Source of the DNA: Bryobacterales bacterium
GTDB taxonomy: Bacteria; Acidobacteriota; Terriglobia; Bryobacterales; Bryobacteraceae
Direction of reading: 5' to 3'
DNA length: 64,000 nt
Assembly: GCA_016789745.1 (NCBI GenBank)
Contig: JAEUQF010000386.1
Span: 1-64,000 of the forward strand
Position 1 is the stretch's first letter. Each line of letters begins with the position of its first letter. This document shows positions 9,111 through 17,784 of the stretch, piece by piece. Both the position numbers and the translations under genes were made by a program. The notes beneath the pieces were generated by a model. That model was not told where the DNA came from. It saw nothing but the letters and a program-made list of their open reading frames with translations, and did no database searches.

Positions 9111-12100
9111 ATGAGAACAGTCCTCGGTCTGACGTGTCTCCTCGTGTCTTCGTTCGCTGTCTGGGCACAAAGCGAACGCGGTAACATCACCGGAATCGTA
9201 TCCGATCCCAGCGGCGCGGCGGTGGCCGGCGCGACGCTAACTATAACGCAACGCGATACGAACGCAACCGTAACGCTGACGTCCACCGCAGCTGGTGAGT
9301 ACAACGCCGCCAACCTTCTTCCTGGCGGCTACCGCATGGAAATCACAGCCTCCGGCTTCAAGCGTTTCGTACAGCAGAACCTGGTGGTGAGCGCGGGGTC
9401 CACAGTGCGCGTGGACGCGGTGCTGCAACTGGGGCAGGTGAGCGAGACGATTGAGATCACCGCGGCAGCGTCAACGATCCAGACAGAAAATGCGAAGGTC
9501 TCCACATTGGTGGAGAACAAACTGGTGGATGAGTTGCCGCTGGTAGTGGGCGGCGCGATGCGCAGCCCGTTTAACCTGGTCGCGGTAGCAGCGGAAGCTC
9601 GTGGCGAGGGGCAGCGATTGGCGCTGGGCGGCGGCCAGGTGGCGCAATGGGATGCCACGCTGGACGGCCACTCGGTGGGGACGAACCGCTCCGGCGATAC
9701 AGCGGAAGCGGCGTTGAATACGCCTTCCGTAGAGTCGCTGACAGAGTTCACGGTCGACACCAACGGGTTCAAGGCGGAGTATGGACAGGCCGGCGGCGGC
9801 GTGATGACGTTCGCTTCCAAGAGCGGCACCAATGATCTGCATGGTTCGGCGTATGACTTTCTACGGAACGATGCGATGGACGCGCGGAACTTCTTTGCAG
9901 CCAGGCGTTCGGTTTATCGCCAGAATGACTTCGGATTCACGGTGTCCGGGCCAGTGTGGATTCCAAAAGTCTACAACGGCAAGAACAAGTCGTTCTTCTT
10001 TGTTTCGTATGAAGGCTTCCGCAATCGCGTCGGCGCGAACGACACGATTCTGAGCGTGCCAACGCCGGAGATGTACAGCGGCAACTTCAGCAACTGGGTG
10101 GACCAGAATAACCGTCCGATTACGATCTACAATCCTGCAACGACGCGGGCGAATCCGAATGGAGCGGGATCCATACGCGATCCGTTTCCCGGCAATCAAA
10201 TTCCGGCAAGCCTGTTCTCCAGCACGGCACGCTCGATCACGGAATTTGGCCGGACGGTGCAGCCGAACCGGGGCGGAGCGCCGGGCACCAGCCTCTATGT
10301 GCGGAACAACTATCTGGTGAGCGGCGGCACGATGATCACGCCGACGGATAAGTGGAGCATCAAGGGCGACCAACTGATTGGAAGCAACCACCGCGTTTCG
10401 GTTCTGTGGAACACCACGCGGTTCCGCAACAAGCCGGGTCCGGCGGGTGCGCCGGGCTTGCCGGAGCCGCTCTGGAACGGGCAGATCCAGGCGTGGGATA
10501 CCGATGCGATCCGACTGACCCATGACTACACGATCTCCTCGACGATGATCAACCACCTGTCGTTCGCCCGGAACACCTTCATCAAGAACAGCTATTCGGC
10601 GAATGTGGACAAGAACTGGAAAGACAAGGTCTGCATGAAGAATGTGGTGGACTGCAACCAGAACTTCCCCACCATTAACTTCACCGAGTACACCACGTGG
10701 GGCGGTGCGTCGTACAACGGCACGAACCAGCCGGGGTGGGGTTTGAAGGACGATCTGAGCTACATTCGCGGCAAGCACACGTTGAAGTTTGGCTTTCAGT
10801 TCCAGCAGCAGAATGCCGATGGCTTCGGCCAGCAGGACATCGCGGGCCGTGCGGATTTCAGCTTCCTGAGCACGTCGATTCCGGGCAACACGTCGTTCCC
10901 CACCAGCGGTGGCAGCTCTTTCGCATCGTTCCTGTTGGGACAGGCGTTCCTGGGGCGCACCGAGACCATCCGCAACGTGACGCAGCGGTACCCTTATTAC
11001 GGCTTCTATGCGCAGGATGACTTCCGCATTACGCGCAGATTGATGCTGAATATCGGCCTTCGTTATGACCTGACGATGCCGCCGACGAACCTTAAGGATG
11101 AATACTCCGACTTCAATCCCACGCGGCCGAATCCGGCGGCGGGAAACATTCCCGGGGCACTCTGGTTTGCGGGCTTCGGACAGGGTCGTGAAGGGACGCG
11201 GAGCCTGGTGCCGGGCTGGTATGGCGGCATCGGACCGCGCATCGGCATCGCTTTCACGCCAAATGAAAAGACGACGTTCCGGACGGCATTCGGCCGCTCC
11301 TTCTCGCGTGTGACGGCCGTGCAGGGCAGCGGCCACTTTGCAGGCTTTATTGGCCAGTACCAGTTCAACAACGGTTCGCAGGGCGTACAGCCGACGTTTG
11401 TCCTGGACCAGGGTTTGCCGGCCTACACGCTGCCGCCGCGCATCGACCCTTCGTTCTCGAACGGCAACACGGTGGACTACTGGCAGGGCCAGGAAGCCAC
11501 ACGCGCGCCGGAGAGCCTGTTCTGGACGTTCAACATCCAGCGGCAGGTGGCCAGCAACATGACGATGGAGATTGCGTATAACGCGAACGTCGGCACGCAT
11601 CTGCAGACGGGCTTGTTGAACCTGAACCAGGTGCCGACGCCAATTTACGACAATCTGGTGAGCCGCTTTGGAGTAACGCAGGCGGTGGCACTGCTGCGCG
11701 GCAACATCAACAGTGCGGCGGTGCAGAACGCGGGCTTCCGCGAGCCGTTCGCCGGCTTCGCGCAACTGTGGGGCAGCAACGCTACGTTGGCCCAAGCGCT
11801 GCGCCCGTACCCGCAGTACTCGAGCATCAACACCGGCGTACAGAACGGCGACAAGAGCGGTCACTCTTCTTATCACGCATTGGTGATCAAGGCTGACCGG
11901 CGCTTCTCCAAGGGGTTGGCGTTCCAGTGGAGCTATGTGTTCTCAAAGCTGTTGACCGATTCCGACACCTACTTCGCGACGGGCGCGACGACGCAGGATC
12001 AGTACAACCGGCGGATTGAGAAGTCGATCGGCGCTTACGACCAGACACACATGGTGAAGTTCTCGACGCTGTACAATTTGCCGTTCGGCAAGGGACAACG

Positions 12101-12599
12101 GTGGGCCACCGGCGGCATTCTGAACCAGATCATCGGCGGCTGGCGTTTGGCGGGGATTCAGGTATACGGCAGCGGCCTGCCAATCGCACTGGCTCGCAAC
12201 AACGTATTGCCAACGTTCACCTACGCAACGCGTCCGCAGGTGGACTCCTACGAGGGGTGGCGCGCGCCAATTGCGGGTAGTGAGTTCGATCCGGCCGTCG
12301 ACCGCTTCCTGAAACCGGCGGCCCAGTTCGGAGCGCAGCCGATCGCTCCCGGTAACGCGACCCGCTACAACCCGAAGGTGCGCTCCTTCTGGGGCCGGTC
12401 GGAAAACGTGAGTCTGGGCAAGACCTTCAACGTCACCGAGAAGCTTCGCATCGATCTGCGCGGGGAAGCCTTCAACATCTTCAACCGCGTGATCTTTGGA
12501 ACCGGCTCCACCAACCTGAACGCCAACAACTTCGGGCAGGTGCTGAACACGGCCAATGAACCGCGTCAGTTGCAGGTGGGTCTGAAGGTTTACTGGTAA
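9111..12599 (+). CDS. TonB-dependent receptor with carboxypeptidase-regulatory domain (Oar-like)
   Basis: A 1162-residue outer-membrane receptor. A signal peptide (MRTVLGLTCLLVSSFAVWAQ) is followed by a CarboxypepD_reg-like beta-sandwich (about 25-105, GNITGIVSDPSGAAVAGATL), a plug-like region (about 120-235) with VDELPL and GGGVMTFASKSGTN, and a long beta barrel with alternating hydrophobic strands such as YYGFYAQDDFRITRRLMLN. It ends in the aromatic VYW expected of outer-membrane barrels. No SusD-like lipoprotein is next to it, as is usual for acidobacterial receptors of this class. The ligand is unknown; uptake of an oligosaccharide, peptide or plant-derived polymer is inference. The ATG at 9111 lies in the divergent gap with the DUF1592 gene. 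Confidence 0.93.
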   Translation: MRTVLGLTCLLVSSFAVWAQSERGNITGIVSDPSGAAVAGATLTITQRDTNATVTLTSTAAGEYNAANLLPGGYRMEITASGFKRFVQQNLVVSAGSTVRVDAVLQLGQVSETIEITAAASTIQTENAKVSTLVENKLVDELPLVVGGAMRSPFNLVAVAAEARGEGQRLALGGGQVAQWDATLDGHSVGTNRSGDTAEAALNTPSVESLTEFTVDTNGFKAEYGQAGGGVMTFASKSGTNDLHGSAYDFLRNDAMDARNFFAARRSVYRQNDFGFTVSGPVWIPKVYNGKNKSFFFVSYEGFRNRVGANDTILSVPTPEMYSGNFSNWVDQNNRPITIYNPATTRANPNGAGSIRDPFPGNQIPASLFSSTARSITEFGRTVQPNRGGAPGTSLYVRNNYLVSGGTMITPTDKWSIKGDQLIGSNHRVSVLWNTTRFRNKPGPAGAPGLPEPLWNGQIQAWDTDAIRLTHDYTISSTMINHLSFARNTFIKNSYSANVDKNWKDKVCMKNVVDCNQNFPTINFTEYTTWGGASYNGTNQPGWGLKDDLSYIRGKHTLKFGFQFQQQNADGFGQQDIAGRADFSFLSTSIPGNTSFPTSGGSSFASFLLGQAFLGRTETIRNVTQRYPYYGFYAQDDFRITRRLMLNIGLRYDLTMPPTNLKDEYSDFNPTRPNPAAGNIPGALWFAGFGQGREGTRSLVPGWYGGIGPRIGIAFTPNEKTTFRTAFGRSFSRVTAVQGSGHFAGFIGQYQFNNGSQGVQPTFVLDQGLPAYTLPPRIDPSFSNGNTVDYWQGQEATRAPESLFWTFNIQRQVASNMTMEIAYNANVGTHLQTGLLNLNQVPTPIYDNLVSRFGVTQAVALLRGNINSAAVQNAGFREPFAGFAQLWGSNATLAQALRPYPQYSSINTGVQNGDKSGHSSYHALVIKADRRFSKGLAFQWSYVFSKLLTDSDTYFATGATTQDQYNRRIEKSIGAYDQTHMVKFSTLYNLPFGKGQRWATGGILNQIIGGWRLAGIQVYGSGLPIALARNNVLPTFTYATRPQVDSYEGWRAPIAGSEFDPAVDRFLKPAAQFGAQPIAPGNATRYNPKVRSFWGRSENVSLGKTFNVTEKLRIDLRGEAFNIFNRVIFGTGSTNLNANNFGQVLNTANEPRQLQVGLKVYW

Positions 12600-12611
12600 G
12601 ATCGTCAGTTC

Positions 12612-13361
12612 ATGAGCAAAATCGCCTTGGTTACGGGCGCTGGCAGCGGTGTAGGCCGCGCCAGCGCCCTTACTTTACAGAAGAACGGTTGGAACGTGGT
12701 ATTGGCTGGGCGGCGTGCCGCCGAGTTGGAGAAGACGGTTGCAATGGGCTCGCCGGACGGCGGTCGTTTGGTGGCCGTGCCGAGCGATGTGACGCAGCCT
12801 GCCGCAGTGGCTGCATTGTTTGAACGGATCGAGGCGGAGTTCGGGCGATTGGATCTGCTGTTTAACAACGCCGGGATGGGGGCGCCCGCCATTCCGATGG
12901 ACGAACTGACGTTCGAGCAGTGGTCGAACGTGGTGAACGTGAATCTGACGGGCGCGTTCCTATGCGCGCAGCATGCCATGCGGTTGATGAAGAAGCAGCG
13001 GCCGCAGGGGGGCCGGATTATCAACAATGGCTCGATTTCAGCGCAGACGCCGCGGCCGAATTCGGCGCCGTACACCTCGACCAAGCATGCGATTACGGGG
13101 TTAACGAAGTCGATTTCCTTGGATGGCCGTGCGTTCGATATTGCTTGCGGGCAGATTGATATCGGGAATGCGGCGACGGAGATGACGCAGCGGATGACAC
13201 AGGGCGTTCCGCAGGCGAATGGGACGATGATGGTGGAGCCGCGCATGGATGTGCAGCATGTGGCGGACGCGGTGCTGTTTATGGCGGGGCTGCCGTTGGA
13301 GTCGAATGTGTTGACGATGACGGTGATGGCCACGAAGATGCCGCTTACCGGGCGGGGGTAG
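12612..13361 (+). CDS. Short-chain dehydrogenase/reductase
   Basis: A 249-residue classical SDR. The NAD(P)-binding glycine motif TGAGSGVG is at residues 8-15, NNAG at 85-88, and the catalytic set is Ser141 (NNGSIS), Tyr154 and Lys158 (YTSTKHA). The arginine in AGRR at residues 34-35 suggests NADP(H) preference, which is inference. The gene starts 12 bp after the receptor stop and may be co-transcribed with it. The substrate is unknown; SDRs of this kind reduce or oxidise small alcohols and ketones in the cytoplasm. Confidence 0.92.
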   Translation: MSKIALVTGAGSGVGRASALTLQKNGWNVVLAGRRAAELEKTVAMGSPDGGRLVAVPSDVTQPAAVAALFERIEAEFGRLDLLFNNAGMGAPAIPMDELTFEQWSNVVNVNLTGAFLCAQHAMRLMKKQRPQGGRIINNGSISAQTPRPNSAPYTSTKHAITGLTKSISLDGRAFDIACGQIDIGNAATEMTQRMTQGVPQANGTMMVEPRMDVQHVADAVLFMAGLPLESNVLTMTVMATKMPLTGRG

Positions 13362-13380
13362 CGTCAAAACTCAGGAGTGC

Positions 13381-14070
13381 CTAAGGAGCTGCCAGGATTC
13401 GCTCACAACGGACCACTCCCTCATCCAGCACATCGGACGCAGCCCCCTCATACACCATGGCGTAAGAGTATCCGGCAAGTTCACGCGGCGGCAGCCACAT
13501 TGTCCAATCGCGCGGATCCTCGCTCCACTTCCGCAATTCACCGCCCGCCACGGGAACCTGGAACCCCGTCAGGGGCAATGACAATCCCATCCCCGTCGCC
13601 TTGATGTAGGCCTCCTTGCGCGACCAGACGTCGTAGAACGCCTTTTCCCGCAGTTCCTCGGGCAACTGCAATATCCGCGCACACTCGTCAGGATGGAAGA
13701 AGCGTTGCGCGATGCCCATGCGATCGGTCTGGCGCCGGTGGTGTTCGATGTCGACCCCAATCTCCCGCCCCCAGGCAAATCCATACAGCGCCATTGAGCC
13801 GGCATGCGACAGGTTGAACCGCAGGTCTCCATTGACGGCAGGCTTGCCATAGGCACCATAGGTGAAACGCACCGCCGCGGGCGCGATGCCTAATCTCTGC
13901 CCTAATAGAATCCGCAACACCGCGCGGGCCACGGTGAACGACAGGCGCGGTTCCTCCACGACGAAGCGTGCCGCGCGGCGCTGTTCGTCCTCGTCGAGGA
14001 ATGCGGCGGCTTGCGCAATCACGGCCGCGTCGCGGCTCAAGGCCACCGGGATAATCTCCACTGCCTTCAT
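13381..14070 (-). CDS. Sfp-type 4'-phosphopantetheinyl transferase
   Basis: A 229-residue enzyme that moves phosphopantetheine from CoA onto a serine of a carrier protein. The Sfp/HetI signatures are present: a GVDIEHHR block with D107 and E109 for Mg binding, and W149-S-RKEAYIKATGMGL with E153 and K157. NLSHAGSMALYG in front is also typical. I place the start at the ATG at 14070 (GAGA about 9 nt upstream) rather than the in-frame GTG at 14097. No NRPS, PKS or carrier protein gene is visible in the window, so its target lies elsewhere; it might serve fatty-acid synthesis or lysine biosynthesis as well. It is convergent with the SDR gene. Confidence 0.9.
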   Translation of the reverse strand: MKAVEIIPVALSRDAAVIAQAAAFLDEDEQRRAARFVVEEPRLSFTVARAVLRILLGQRLGIAPAAVRFTYGAYGKPAVNGDLRFNLSHAGSMALYGFAWGREIGVDIEHHRRQTDRMGIAQRFFHPDECARILQLPEELREKAFYDVWSRKEAYIKATGMGLSLPLTGFQVPVAGGELRKWSEDPRDWTMWLPPRELAGYSYAMVYEGAASDVLDEGVVRCERILAAP

Positions 14071-14102
14071 CGAATGAATCTCATTGTCGCCCGCCACGAA
14101 CC

Positions 14103-14129
14103 GTTAACGCCATTCACCAAAGCGTTAAC
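14103..14129. promoter_or_regulatory. Two CGTTAACG-type palindromes two helical turns apart
   Basis: GTTAAC occurs at 14103-14108 and again at 14124-14129, both inside a CGTTAACG context, exactly 21 bp apart, in the divergent gap between the phosphopantetheinyl transferase and the small secreted protein. Two identical palindromes on the same face of the helix fit binding of a dimeric repressor or activator, but no regulator is identified. Confidence 0.4.
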
Positions 14130-14242
14130 GAAACGCATTCGGTCCACGCAATTTCAATCACTTACACCCTGGCTCGCGTCGTGCACTCATTCCTTGCGTA
14201 ACCGGCAAGCCCGGACCGAAACAAAACAAGGAGACAACGAAC

Positions 14243-14641
14243 ATGAAAACCTGGACCAAGATCATCATCACCGCGGCCATCGCGATGAGCACCCTGCACG
14301 CTTCTCCGGTGGTTCGCAAAGCCGTCGCCGACGTGCCTTTCCCCTTCCAGATCTCGGGCCATCCGATGCCGGCCGGCAAGTACACCATCGGTCGCACGGC
14401 CACGGGCGCCTACATCATTGAGCACGTGGACACGCGCAGTGCCGCCATCTTCCAGGCGCCCCTGCGTACGAGCGGGAAGCCCGGCTCGGGCAAGATCGAC
14501 TTCCGCTGCGCCGCCGAAGCGTGCGAGATCGAAGCGGTGCGTTTTAACGGCGACCCCAACACCTACAAGCGCTCCTTCTCGCCCAACAAGCGCAACCGGA
14601 TCGCGCCTGCCGCCGCCTCAGTGAACCTCTCGCAGGATTAA
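14243..14641 (+). CDS. Small secreted protein of unknown function
   Basis: A 132-residue protein with a signal peptide (KTWTKIIITAAIAMSTLHAS) and a clear ribosome binding site AAGGAG (14228-14233), 9 nt before the ATG. The mature part begins with the block VPFPFQISGHPMPAGKYTIG, resembling a frequent acidobacterial secreted family in which a short beta-rich protein carries FPF...PAGxY. Two cysteines (FRCAAEACEIE) could form a disulfide. The basic C-terminus (YKRSFSPNKRNRIAP) is unusual for this length. No function is known; the strong ribosome binding site and paired upstream palindromes suggest it can be highly expressed and regulated. Confidence 0.75.
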   Translation: MKTWTKIIITAAIAMSTLHASPVVRKAVADVPFPFQISGHPMPAGKYTIGRTATGAYIIEHVDTRSAAIFQAPLRTSGKPGSGKIDFRCAAEACEIEAVRFNGDPNTYKRSFSPNKRNRIAPAAASVNLSQD

Positions 14642-14675
14642 ACACACATCGCAGCTTCGTTGCTCCCTCCCGGCC

Positions 14676-14717
14676 CCGGCCGGCATCCTATACTCAAAGC
14701 CAAGGGCTGCCGGCCGG
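14676..14717. promoter_or_regulatory. Perfect 10-bp inverted repeat flanking a TATACT hexamer
   Basis: CCGGCCGGCA (14676-14685) is repeated inverted as TGCCGGCCGG (14708-14717), spacer 22 bp, arms 32 bp apart centre to centre. The spacer contains TATACT (14689-14694), a possible -10 element, and the right arm ends one base before the ATG of the response-regulator flavoprotein. It may be an operator at that promoter, or a terminator-like hairpin for the preceding small gene, 35 bp upstream. No U-tract follows the stem. Confidence 0.45.
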
Positions 14718-14718
14718 A

Positions 14719-16383
14719 ATGACAAAACCCAGTATTCTTACCGTGGATGATGATCCGAACGTTCTGCGTTCGGTGGAGCGCGATCTGCGCAAGCGTTATG
14801 GCCAGGAGTACCGCATTTTGCGTGCGGCTTCCGGCGAAGAGGCTCTCGACGCCCTTCGCAAACTGAAACTTCGCAATGAGCCCGTGGCGCTTCTGATTGC
14901 CGATCAGCGCATGCCCGGCATGGATGGCGTGACCTTCCTTGCCGGCGCGCTGCAGGTATTCCCCGATGCGCGCCGCGCGCTGCTCACTGCCTATGCCGAC
15001 ACGGATGCGGCGATCAAAGCCATCAACGACGTCAAAATCGATCACTATCTTCTGAAGCCGTGGGATCCACCGGAAGAGCGGCTGTATCCTGTCCTGGATG
15101 ATCTACTCGAAGACTGGCGTGGCAACTATCGCCCACCGTTTGAGGGCATCCGTATTGTTGGACACCGCTGGAGCCCCCAAACGCACCAACTGAAGGATTT
15201 CCTCGGCCGCAACCATATCCCGTTTCAATGGGTGGATGTGGAAGCGCAGGATGGCGACGTGCGGCGTTACCTGGAAGCCCTGGGACCAACCGATGAGTTG
15301 CCGGTGGCGGTCTTCCCGGACGGGTCGCGCCTGCCCACGCCGACGCCGGAGCAGGTGGCGGAAAAAGTCGGGTTGCGCGTGCGTGCCGAAAGCCCTCTGT
15401 ACGATCTGACGATTGTCGGTGCAGGACCCGCGGGGCTGGCGGCCGCGGTCTACGGCGCGTCAGAAGGGCTTTGCACGCTGCTGGTGGATCGCGAAGGCCC
15501 GGGCGGCCAGGCCGGCATGAGTTCCAAGATCGAGAACTACCTGGGATTTCCTTCCGGCGTCTCGGGTGCTGATCTGACGCGCCGCGCGGTCACGCAGGCC
15601 AAGCGGTTGGGTGCGGAGATCCTTGCGCCGCAGGAGGTGGTTTCGCTTCGGGCCGAAGGCAACTACCGCATTCTTCAGTTCCGCGACGGATCGGAAGTCA
15701 CCAGCTTTTCGGTGTTGATCGCCACTGGCTTGGCTTGGCGCAAGCTCGACGCGCCAGGTATCGAAAAGCTCACCGGGGCCGGCATTTACTATGGCGCCGC
15801 GATGACGGAAGCGGTCTCGTGCAAAGACGAAGAGGTCTTCGTGGTGGGTGGCGCTAACTCGGCGGGCCAGGGCGCGATGCACTTTTCCAAGTACGCGCGC
15901 AAAGTGACCATGCTGGTGCGCGGCGAGTCGCTGGCCGCCACCATGTCGCAATACCTCATTGACCAGATCGAAGCGACGCCCAACATCGAAGTGCTGCCGC
16001 ATACTGAAATCGCCGAGGCGCATGGCGATGCGAAACTCACCGGCCTTACGCTGGCCAATCGCAAGACCGGCGAACGCGCGGAGGTACCCGCGAACGCGCT
16101 GTTCATCTTCATCGGGGCGCAGCCGTGTACGTCATGGCTCAAGGGCGTGGTGCCCATGGATGAACACGGCTACATCCTGGCGGGCCCCCAACTGATGCGC
16201 GACGGCAAGCGCCCGGCGCGCTGGACTCCCGACCGCGATCCCTTTCTTCTGGAGACCGGACTGCCGGGTGTTTTCGTAGCGGGGGACACACGCTGCGGCT
16301 CGGTAAAGCGCGTCGCCAGCAGCGTTGGCGAAGGCTCCATCACGGTGGCGATGGTCCACCAATATCTCAGCAAGGTGCGCTGA
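14719..16383 (+). CDS. Response regulator fused to thioredoxin reductase-like flavoprotein
   Basis: A 554-residue fusion. Residues 1-130 are a receiver domain with D9/D10, phospho-acceptor D62 (IADQRMPGMDG), T90 and K113. Residues 142-215 look like a glutaredoxin fold, with WSPQT where the active CPxC would be and a cis-proline block LPVAVFPDG. Residues 228-554 are thioredoxin reductase-like: FAD motif VGAGPAGLAAAVYG, NAD motif VVGGANSAGQGA, and PGVFVAGDTR near the end. The redox-active CxxC of thioredoxin reductase is replaced by GAAMTEA, so no dithiol exchange is expected. NCBI names such proteins fused response regulator/thioredoxin-disulfide reductase. It sits directly before a cNMP-binding histidine kinase gene (1 bp gap), its probable partner; a signal-controlled NAD(P)H sensor or flavin switch is inference. 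Confidence 0.9.
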   Translation: MTKPSILTVDDDPNVLRSVERDLRKRYGQEYRILRAASGEEALDALRKLKLRNEPVALLIADQRMPGMDGVTFLAGALQVFPDARRALLTAYADTDAAIKAINDVKIDHYLLKPWDPPEERLYPVLDDLLEDWRGNYRPPFEGIRIVGHRWSPQTHQLKDFLGRNHIPFQWVDVEAQDGDVRRYLEALGPTDELPVAVFPDGSRLPTPTPEQVAEKVGLRVRAESPLYDLTIVGAGPAGLAAAVYGASEGLCTLLVDREGPGGQAGMSSKIENYLGFPSGVSGADLTRRAVTQAKRLGAEILAPQEVVSLRAEGNYRILQFRDGSEVTSFSVLIATGLAWRKLDAPGIEKLTGAGIYYGAAMTEAVSCKDEEVFVVGGANSAGQGAMHFSKYARKVTMLVRGESLAATMSQYLIDQIEATPNIEVLPHTEIAEAHGDAKLTGLTLANRKTGERAEVPANALFIFIGAQPCTSWLKGVVPMDEHGYILAGPQLMRDGKRPARWTPDRDPFLLETGLPGVFVAGDTRCGSVKRVASSVGEGSITVAMVHQYLSKVR

Positions 16384-16384
16384 T

Positions 16385-17782
16385 ATGCTGCATGATTTGC
16401 GGGAAGCCAGCCTGTTTCCTGTATTGCCGGAAGACCTGCTGGCGAAGTTGCCGACGGTGGGGGAAGTGCTCGACTTCCCCGGGGGCCACGTGTTGTTCTC
16501 CGAGGGGGATCGCGACTACCCGTTCTTTGCCGTGCTGGAAGGGCAGGTGCGTGTGACGAAGCGCTCCGGCACGGAGTCGATCACGCTGGCCGTGCACAAT
16601 CGCGGCCATTTCTGCGGCGAAATTTCCATGCTGACCGGCGGACCCGCTATCGCCACTGGAACGACCATCGGTCCGACGCGTGTGGTCCGCATCGCCAACA
16701 GTGAGTTCCGCAAAATCGCATCGAAAGATGATCCGGTGGCGCGCACCATCATCACGGCGATGGCGGCCCGGTCGCGCGATATCGAGGCGCAAACGCGGCA
16801 GCGCGATAAGCTGGCATCGCTGGGGAAGTTGTCGGCAGGCCTGGCGCATGAGCTGAATAACCCGGCCTCCGCGGCCGCTCGCGCCGCGCGTGCGCTGGAT
16901 GAGGCCATCACCACGATGCGGCTCCAATCCATCCGCTACGACTGCCGCTTCAATGAGACGCAACGCGAAGCTCTCCTCAAACTGGAGGAAGAGATTCGCA
17001 CCGACACCGAGCCTGGCGAGATCCTGGATTCGGTGGAACGCAGCGATCGCGAACAGGCCATTGAACAGTGGATGGAGGACCGCGGTCTCACCAACGGCTG
17101 GGAGAAAGCGCCCACGCTCGTGGATGCCGGTTTCACGCTCTCCTGCATCTCATCGGTGGGCGCCGTCTTTGAAGGTGAAGCGCTGCAAGCCGCCATCGAC
17201 TGGCTGGAAGCCACGCTCCGCATGTCGGCCTTGGCGAACGAAGTGCAAACCGCGGCCGACCGTGTGTCGAACCTGGTGAAGGCGATGAAGCAGTACACCT
17301 ACATGGATCGCGCGGATCTTCAAGACACCGACATCCACAAGGGCCTGGACAGCACGCTCACCATATTCGCCGCGAAGCTCAAATCGGGCACCATCTTCAT
17401 TGAGCGCCAGTTCGATCCGCGACTGCCGATCATCTGCGCCTACCCTGGCGAGCTCAACCAGGTCTGGACGAATCTGATCGACAATGCGCTGGACGCGATG
17501 AACGGCAACGGCAAACTCACCGTCACAACGCAGCGGGAAGGCGATGGGGTGTGCGTGCAGATTGGCGACACGGGCCCAGGCATTCCCGAAGCCGTGCGCA
17601 ATCGCATTTTTGATCCCTTCTTCACAACAAAGCCGGTGGGAAAGGGCACGGGGCTCGGTCTGGACACTGTTTATCGCATCATCACCGCGCGTCATGGCGG
17701 CACTATCACGGTTAACTCTGTTCCTGGCGATACGCGCTTTACCGTGCATCTTCCGGCCAACCCACCCAAGCAGGCGGACTGA
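16385..17782 (+). CDS. Histidine kinase with N-terminal cyclic-nucleotide-binding domain
   Basis: A 465-residue soluble kinase without membrane segments. Residues about 10-130 form a Crp/cNMP-binding beta-roll (GGHVLFSEGDRDYPFFAVLEG, then FCGEISMLTGGPA). The phospho-acceptor is H155 in KLSAGLAHELNNPASAAAR. A roughly 130-residue helical insert separates the two dimerisation helices, and the ATPase domain has an N box (NQVWTNLIDNALDAM), G1 (GDTGPGI), F box (FDPFFTTK) and G2 (GTGLGL), so it looks active. Start chosen at the ATG one base after the preceding stop. Together with the receiver-flavoprotein it would make a cytoplasmic two-component pair that reads a nucleotide or redox state; the ligand is unknown. 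Confidence 0.92.
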   Translation: MLHDLREASLFPVLPEDLLAKLPTVGEVLDFPGGHVLFSEGDRDYPFFAVLEGQVRVTKRSGTESITLAVHNRGHFCGEISMLTGGPAIATGTTIGPTRVVRIANSEFRKIASKDDPVARTIITAMAARSRDIEAQTRQRDKLASLGKLSAGLAHELNNPASAAARAARALDEAITTMRLQSIRYDCRFNETQREALLKLEEEIRTDTEPGEILDSVERSDREQAIEQWMEDRGLTNGWEKAPTLVDAGFTLSCISSVGAVFEGEALQAAIDWLEATLRMSALANEVQTAADRVSNLVKAMKQYTYMDRADLQDTDIHKGLDSTLTIFAAKLKSGTIFIERQFDPRLPIICAYPGELNQVWTNLIDNALDAMNGNGKLTVTTQREGDGVCVQIGDTGPGIPEAVRNRIFDPFFTTKPVGKGTGLGLDTVYRIITARHGGTITVNSVPGDTRFTVHLPANPPKQAD

Positions 17783-17784
17783 AA

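Noticed and set aside
9861..11876. A 671-codon open frame opposite the first receptor gene
   Set aside because: It is a GC-driven antisense shadow: Arg/Val/Ala-rich with no domain, no ribosome binding site, inside a clear receptor gene.
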